Shown here piece after piece: positions 59,606-64,000 of a DNA stretch of 64,000 nt. Within the stretch, counting starts at the first letter, position 1. Every line of letters begins with the position of its first letter. The notes beneath the pieces are model-generated. The model did not search any database. It saw nothing but the letters and a program-made list of their open reading frames with translations, and was not told the DNA's origin. The stretch comes from CAZGUX01 sp964529305. GTDB taxonomy: Bacteria > Acidobacteriota > Terriglobia > Bryobacterales > Bryobacteraceae. The position numbers were made by a program, and so were the translations under genes. The stretch covers positions 97,689 through 161,688 of the forward strand of contig CAZGUX010000091.1 of NCBI GenBank assembly GCA_964529305.1, written 5' to 3'.

Positions 59606-60646
59606 TCACGTCGCGTACCCGCAAGCGGCCAACAACGCCTGGTGGACAGCCAGATCGTGTCGAACCGTGTAAGCCGGCTTGCGCTCTCCGCGCAGGATCG
59701 CCGCCAGATCCTCGAAGTCCCGCGTAAAGGGGGGACTTCCCTCCGGCGGCAATTCCACGTCATGCGGGCCTCGGGGATACGGTCCCGCCGCTTCTCGAAG
59801 GTCCGTTCGCGCGCGATACGGCGAGTACGGTTGCACGATGAAGCTGCCGTTGGCTCCCAGAATCTCGAACGTGCGGTAGGCGTTCCCGTTGGGCTGCTGC
59901 GCTGCAACGTAGACCTCCGCCATCCCTCGCTCGAACTCCATCACGGCGAGCGTATTGTCCTCCAACCGGTCGGCTACCGGCCCGTCGTGTCTAAGAAATC
60001 CCGACACGCTCCGCGGGGGGCCCAGCACTTCCACGATCCGGTCGATCAGGTGGCACCCCATCTCGAACATCATGCCGCCACGGAACTCGGCCAGCGGAGC
60101 GCGCTGTTGCGGGGTCAGCGCCTGATTGACGGTGGCGCGGACCATGTACACGCGACCCAGCCAGCCGGATCGCGCCGCCTCCAGCGCCGCACGCAGCAGA
60201 GGATGGTATCGCCACTGGTAACCCATCTGCACCACCAGTCCGCGCCGCTCGCTTTCGATCAGTATGCGCTCCAGCCGCTTCAGATCGGCGCCTGGCGGTT
60301 TGTCGAGGTGAACGCATTTGCCCGCCGCGATCGCCCGCTCGGCGTAGTCCAGATTTTCACCGACCGTCGACTCTACCGCCACCAGCCGGATACTCGGGTC
60401 TTGGAGCACGTCTTCCTCGCGCAGCCAGCGGAGGTTCGAAAAGTCACTGCCGGCCGGCCGCCGGCGCGGGTCCGGTTCCACCGCTCCCACCAATTCGAAG
60501 CCGCCGGCCCGGCGCAGCGCGTTGATCTTCCCGGCCGCGTGAGCGTGTCCAGTGCCGAGAACGGCAGCCCGGAAGGGTTTCCCGCCGGCGAACAATCCGG
60601 CGGCAGCGGACGCGCCCAACGCGCGCCGGGTCGTCGTCCAAGCCAT
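59606..60646 (-). CDS. Gfo/Idh/MocA-family oxidoreductase
   Basis: 346 residues. Short N-terminal arm TTTRRALGASAAAGLFAGG is Tat-like. Nucleotide-binding AVLGTGHAHAAGKINALR and the catalytic segment AIAAGKCVHLDKPPGADL (DKP in place of EKP) are present. Domain 2: FRGGMMFEMGCHLIDRIVEV. Starts 3 bases after the receptor gene stop, so it shares its transcript. Confidence 0.88.
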   Translation of the reverse strand: MAWTTTRRALGASAAAGLFAGGKPFRAAVLGTGHAHAAGKINALRRAGGFELVGAVEPDPRRRPAGSDFSNLRWLREEDVLQDPSIRLVAVESTVGENLDYAERAIAAGKCVHLDKPPGADLKRLERILIESERRGLVVQMGYQWRYHPLLRAALEAARSGWLGRVYMVRATVNQALTPQQRAPLAEFRGGMMFEMGCHLIDRIVEVLGPPRSVSGFLRHDGPVADRLEDNTLAVMEFERGMAEVYVAAQQPNGNAYRTFEILGANGSFIVQPYSPYRARTDLREAAGPYPRGPHDVELPPEGSPPFTRDFEDLAAILRGERKPAYTVRHDLAVHQALLAACGYAT

Positions 60647-60649
60647 GGA

Positions 60650-63600
60650 CTAGAAGGACACCCGGGCATTCAACTGCAGCGTCCGGGCAGTAGCGGCGGT
60701 CACCCGGCCGAAATTCGCCGCGTTGATGTCCGTGCTCACGGCGCTGAAGTTGGTGTGATTCAGCGAATTGAACAGGTCCGCGCGCACCTGCAGCCTCAGC
60801 CGTTCCGTCAGGCTCAGATTCTTCGCCAACGAGAGGTCCAGGGCGACGACTCCCGGCATCCTGAGCGCTCCGCGCCCTAGAAATCCATTGCGCTCCGGGA
60901 CTCCGCTCAACCGGACCACCGGAACCGCGCGGAAAGCCGCGGGATTGACATACTGCAGCGTCTGCGTGTAGTTATCGGTAAGCGGCTGGCCCCCGATGTA
61001 ATCCGGCCGGCTTCCGGTAAACGGCGATGACTGGGTTACGTTCAGTGGCAACCCCGAATTGGCGGTCAGGATCCCGCCAAACTGCCAGCCTCCCAACAGC
61101 AGTCGCGAGGCTGCTCCATTTGCCGAAGCCAGCTTCGCGAGCGGCAACTCGTAGAGGAAATCGGAGACAAAGGCATGGCGCAAGTGGAACGGCGGCGGCC
61201 CCTTGTCATCGGCAAGCCGGTCCTGCGTGGAGTTCCCCAGGTGCGCCAGATCTCCATTCTGATAGGAAAGATTGCTCGACCAGGTGTAGTGGACGCCCAG
61301 GCTGAACCCGCTGCTCACGCGCTTCCGCAGCGAGGTTTGCCACCCGTGGTACGAACTCGAATCGGATGGTGAGACCTGCGTGAACTGCAGGAACCTCGCG
61401 TTCGGCCGGACTCCGGTTTGACGGTCCACCAGATTCATTTCCCGTTTGAACGGCAACTTGAGCCCGCGTGTCCCCGTATATCCTGTCTCCAGCGCCAGGC
61501 TCGACGTCAACTGCCGTTGAACGGAAAGGCTCCACTGCAGCGAGTAGGGATTAGGGTAGTTGGTCGCGATCGCCACTCCGCTGTCCGGTGCGTTTGGATT
61601 CGCCCTGAACGTTGCATATCCCTGCTGGTTGGTTGCCGGATATCGTAGTCCCAGATTCAACCCTTCCACCCGTCCCAGGGTGATGTCGTAGGGAGTGTCC
61701 CTGGCATTGCGAACCAGATCCATCACCAGGAAGAGGGCGGGCGGGGACACGAAGGCGCCCACGCCCCCGCGGACGACGGTCCTGGCGGCGGAATCCAAGG
61801 TCCACGCAAAACCCATCCGCGGCGAGAAGTTCCGCCGGTCGGCCTCATAGATACTGCCGGCGGACCGGTAGGCTCCGAACCCGGACGGTTCACCCCGGTT
61901 GAAGAACCGCCCATCAGTCGCGGTCGGAACGGAGATGTAGTCGTACCGCAGTCCGAGGTTCACGATCAGCTTTCGATTTACCCGGAAGTCGTCCTGCACA
62001 AATATGCCGAACTGATGATTCCGCACATCGATGGGGTTCTCTCCCGCCCAGAAGGTCATCGAACTGGGAATGTTGACCAGGAAGTCATCGATGCTGCCGT
62101 AGCTGAATCGCTCCTGCAGGACTCGGGAACGGTAGGTCAGCCGGCGCAGGAAGTTGCCTCCCGTCTTCAGCGAGTGCCGGCCTTTTGTCAGCGCAAATAC
62201 CTGCTCATAGCTCTGGTTGAAGCCGCCCTTGTTGTGGTCCTCTCCGCACCCGCCGAATCCGAAACCGGAGCCGGCCACCGAATTCAGGCACGGAACGCTC
62301 AGAAATCCGTTGATCCCGTCCGTTCGCTGCATGTCGATGTTGTTGTGACCGAACCGGGTCTCCGAACTCCATCGCGCCGCGACATGAATGAAACTGGCCG
62401 TGCCGATTTCGCTGATATACGTGAAGCCTCGCGGATTGGAAGGATGCAACCGCGGCATGCCCTGGAACGGCCTGCCCCGTGTATAGCGGAGCGAAACGCG
62501 GTTGCTGTCGGAAAAGCTGTGGTCGACCCGCGCGATCGCATGGTTATCCCGGGCATCGTTCGGGTGAGCCCCCTGGTAGAACCCGGCGTTCGCCCCCGGA
62601 GCCACAGGCGTGTTTGGCTGGGGGAGGAAGTCCAGAAACTGCTTGTATGCCGGCTGCGCCCGGATGGCTCGCTCCCGGAATTCCTGGCTGGGAAGATTCC
62701 CGTTCACCGAGACCCGGCCCATCTGGCGGTATCCTTCAAAAACGCCGAAGAAGAAGGTCCGGTTGCGGATGATCGGACCGCCCAGCGAACCCCCGAACTG
62801 ATTGAACACCCACGGCGCCTTGGTGGTTAAGAACTGATTGCGGGCATTCAGATTCTCGGTCTGGTTATTCTCGAACAGGCTGCCGTGGAACTCGTTGGTT
62901 CCGCTGCGAGTAATGACATTGATGTTCCCGGACAGGGTGTTGGCGGTTTCGGCTGACATCACGCCCTTCACTACGTTCACTTCGGCGATCGCCTCGGTGC
63001 TGACTCCCTTGATGTAGTTCTGCCCCTGATACATGGCCAGGGTGTTGTACTCCGGGTCGCCGGAAGCGTCGGTGCCATCGACGGTGAAGCCGATTCCGGC
63101 CGCCGGCAGCCCGTTCAAGGAGATCCCGAAGGTATTGCCGACACCCGATTGCGACACCCCGGTACCCAGACTCAACAGTGAGGTCCAATCCCGGCGGGCC
63201 ACAGGCAACTCGCGTACCTTCAAGCTGCTCATGCTTTCCCGCTGCTCGCTGCTGACGGTGTTGAGCAAGGGGGCGCCCTCCGTCACCGTCACGCTCTCCG
63301 CCGTTGAACTGACTCGAAGCTCAAATGTGAGTTGGACCCGTTGGGAGGCTCCCAACGATAGCCCGGTTCTTCGCTCTTCCCGGAAGTTTGGGGCCTTCAC
63401 CGACACGGTATACACGCCGACCGGCAGAAAGGTCAACGTGAACTCGCCGCTTGCGTCCGTCGAAGCCGTGAACGAGGCTTGCGTGCCTTCGTTGGTTACG
63501 CCGACAGACGCACCCGGCACCGAAGCGCCGGACGGGTCGACAACGGTCCCATAAAGAGTGGCGGTGGTCACTTGGGCCCTGGTTGTCATGGAACCGATCC

Positions 63601-63673
63601 AGAGCAAACCGGTGAGCATGCCAGCCAAACGCAATGCGGAAACCATTCTCTTGCCGTTACTCATTTCAGCCAT
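60650..63673 (-). CDS. Oar-like TonB-dependent outer-membrane receptor
   Basis: 1007 residues. Signal peptide, then a CarboxypepD_reg/CnaB-like domain (ATLYGTVVDPSGASVPGASV, GEFTLTFLPVGVYTVSVKAP), a plug domain (SSLKVRELPVARRDWTSLLS; INVITRSGTNEFHGSLFENN), and a long beta-barrel ending in TARTLQLNARVSF with a C-terminal Phe. This family is greatly expanded in acidobacteria and is thought to import or bind oligosaccharides or peptides. It leads a leftward set with two oxidoreductases, which suggests uptake followed by oxidation. Confidence 0.92.
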   Translation of the reverse strand: MAEMSNGKRMVSALRLAGMLTGLLWIGSMTTRAQVTTATLYGTVVDPSGASVPGASVGVTNEGTQASFTASTDASGEFTLTFLPVGVYTVSVKAPNFREERRTGLSLGASQRVQLTFELRVSSTAESVTVTEGAPLLNTVSSEQRESMSSLKVRELPVARRDWTSLLSLGTGVSQSGVGNTFGISLNGLPAAGIGFTVDGTDASGDPEYNTLAMYQGQNYIKGVSTEAIAEVNVVKGVMSAETANTLSGNINVITRSGTNEFHGSLFENNQTENLNARNQFLTTKAPWVFNQFGGSLGGPIIRNRTFFFGVFEGYRQMGRVSVNGNLPSQEFRERAIRAQPAYKQFLDFLPQPNTPVAPGANAGFYQGAHPNDARDNHAIARVDHSFSDSNRVSLRYTRGRPFQGMPRLHPSNPRGFTYISEIGTASFIHVAARWSSETRFGHNNIDMQRTDGINGFLSVPCLNSVAGSGFGFGGCGEDHNKGGFNQSYEQVFALTKGRHSLKTGGNFLRRLTYRSRVLQERFSYGSIDDFLVNIPSSMTFWAGENPIDVRNHQFGIFVQDDFRVNRKLIVNLGLRYDYISVPTATDGRFFNRGEPSGFGAYRSAGSIYEADRRNFSPRMGFAWTLDSAARTVVRGGVGAFVSPPALFLVMDLVRNARDTPYDITLGRVEGLNLGLRYPATNQQGYATFRANPNAPDSGVAIATNYPNPYSLQWSLSVQRQLTSSLALETGYTGTRGLKLPFKREMNLVDRQTGVRPNARFLQFTQVSPSDSSSYHGWQTSLRKRVSSGFSLGVHYTWSSNLSYQNGDLAHLGNSTQDRLADDKGPPPFHLRHAFVSDFLYELPLAKLASANGAASRLLLGGWQFGGILTANSGLPLNVTQSSPFTGSRPDYIGGQPLTDNYTQTLQYVNPAAFRAVPVVRLSGVPERNGFLGRGALRMPGVVALDLSLAKNLSLTERLRLQVRADLFNSLNHTNFSAVSTDINAANFGRVTAATARTLQLNARVSF

Positions 63674-64000
63674 CCCCCTGGTGGTTTGAGATTGGCAAGA
63701 ACTCTATCAGGCGCCACATCGAGCCCGCAAGTTCCATTTCGTTCGCTTGCGCTCCAAGATGCTCTTCATTGCTACCGCATTCGCGAATCCGTTGAAACAA
63801 CGGGGGATCGAGAACCGGGGCCGTCCAACGCGTTTCCGGCTTTCCGCTATCCGACACCGAATCCAATCAACCACTTGCACTCGAGCAACGGCGCGCACGA
63901 GGGCGACCCTGTCCCTGGTTTCGACGTGCAAACTACCTCTGTCTTGCCAATCGAAGCGCCGACGGGCAGCCAAGAAGCACTTGTTTTCGCCGGCCCGAAG
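63674..64000. other. Upstream region of the receptor gene, right window edge
   Basis: About 330 bases. No convincing gene, RNA or terminator. Presumably holds the promoter of the receptor operon; no clear boxes were picked out. Confidence 0.4.

Overview
The window looks like chromosomal DNA of an acidobacterium, most likely of the Solibacter/Bryobacter branch. The base composition is high in G+C. The markers are family-level and typical of that group: a PSD1-type cytochrome protein next to a pre-peptidase-domain protein, an Oar-like TonB receptor with an N-terminal carboxypeptidase-regulatory domain, twin-arginine Gfo/Idh oxidoreductases, a PQQ dehydrogenase with a built-in cytochrome, and the winged-helix plus membrane-anchor architecture at 56.6-58.2 kb. 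This assignment is inference from gene families only; no rRNA gene is present.

Layout. 0-7.7 kb: a leftward operon (SMP-30-like, pre-peptidase-domain protein, PSD1), a creatininase-family enzyme, a Cache sensor without output domain, a small lipoprotein with a strong terminator, and secreted unknowns. 8.6-27.1 kb: the main system of the window. A degenerate receiver protein and a sigma-54 activator precede a 14-gene, same-strand, tightly packed operon that encodes a contractile phage-tail-like particle: sheath, tube, a short tape-measure-like piece, a 1412-residue protein in the tape-measure slot with a C-terminal nuclease-like motif, a gpU-like protein, a gp27/gp5-type spike, a PAAR-like tip, a gp25 wedge, two gpJ-like proteins and several unknowns. 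There is no capsid, portal, terminase or lysis gene, and no AAA+ ATPase of the kind found in Afp/PVC/MAC-type systems. A -24/-12 promoter candidate and an upstream dyad lie between the activator gene and the operon.

27-37 kb is accessory DNA: a methyltransferase, a decayed VapBC-type module, a DinB-like protein, a plant/cyanobacterial-type pseudouridine synthase, GreB, a three-gene Schlafen/AlbA-like, SWIM-C-terminal-like and TPR unit, a TIR-domain gene that may be an integron-type cassette, and pseudogene and tRNA-like remnants. 37-44 kb returns to housekeeping and transport: a divergent acetate kinase, a TPR protein, a CDP-alcohol phosphatidyltransferase, a YdcF-like protein, an ABC exporter and a CDF transporter.

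44-64 kb: an ADP-forming acyl-CoA synthetase fused to a GNAT domain, an acyl-CoA ligase, a TPR/TonB-C protein, the pyrR-pyrB-pyrC operon with overlapping genes, a sugar-isomerase/DinB pair behind a perfect 24-bp dyad, a PQQ dehydrogenase, and a leftward group with an Oar-like receptor followed by two Gfo/Idh/MocA oxidoreductases that suggests uptake and processing of a carbohydrate-type substrate. The injection system is the part that best fits an undescribed system: all its core parts can be recognised, but its gene set does not match any of the well-known contractile families, and its putative cargo and control are unusual.
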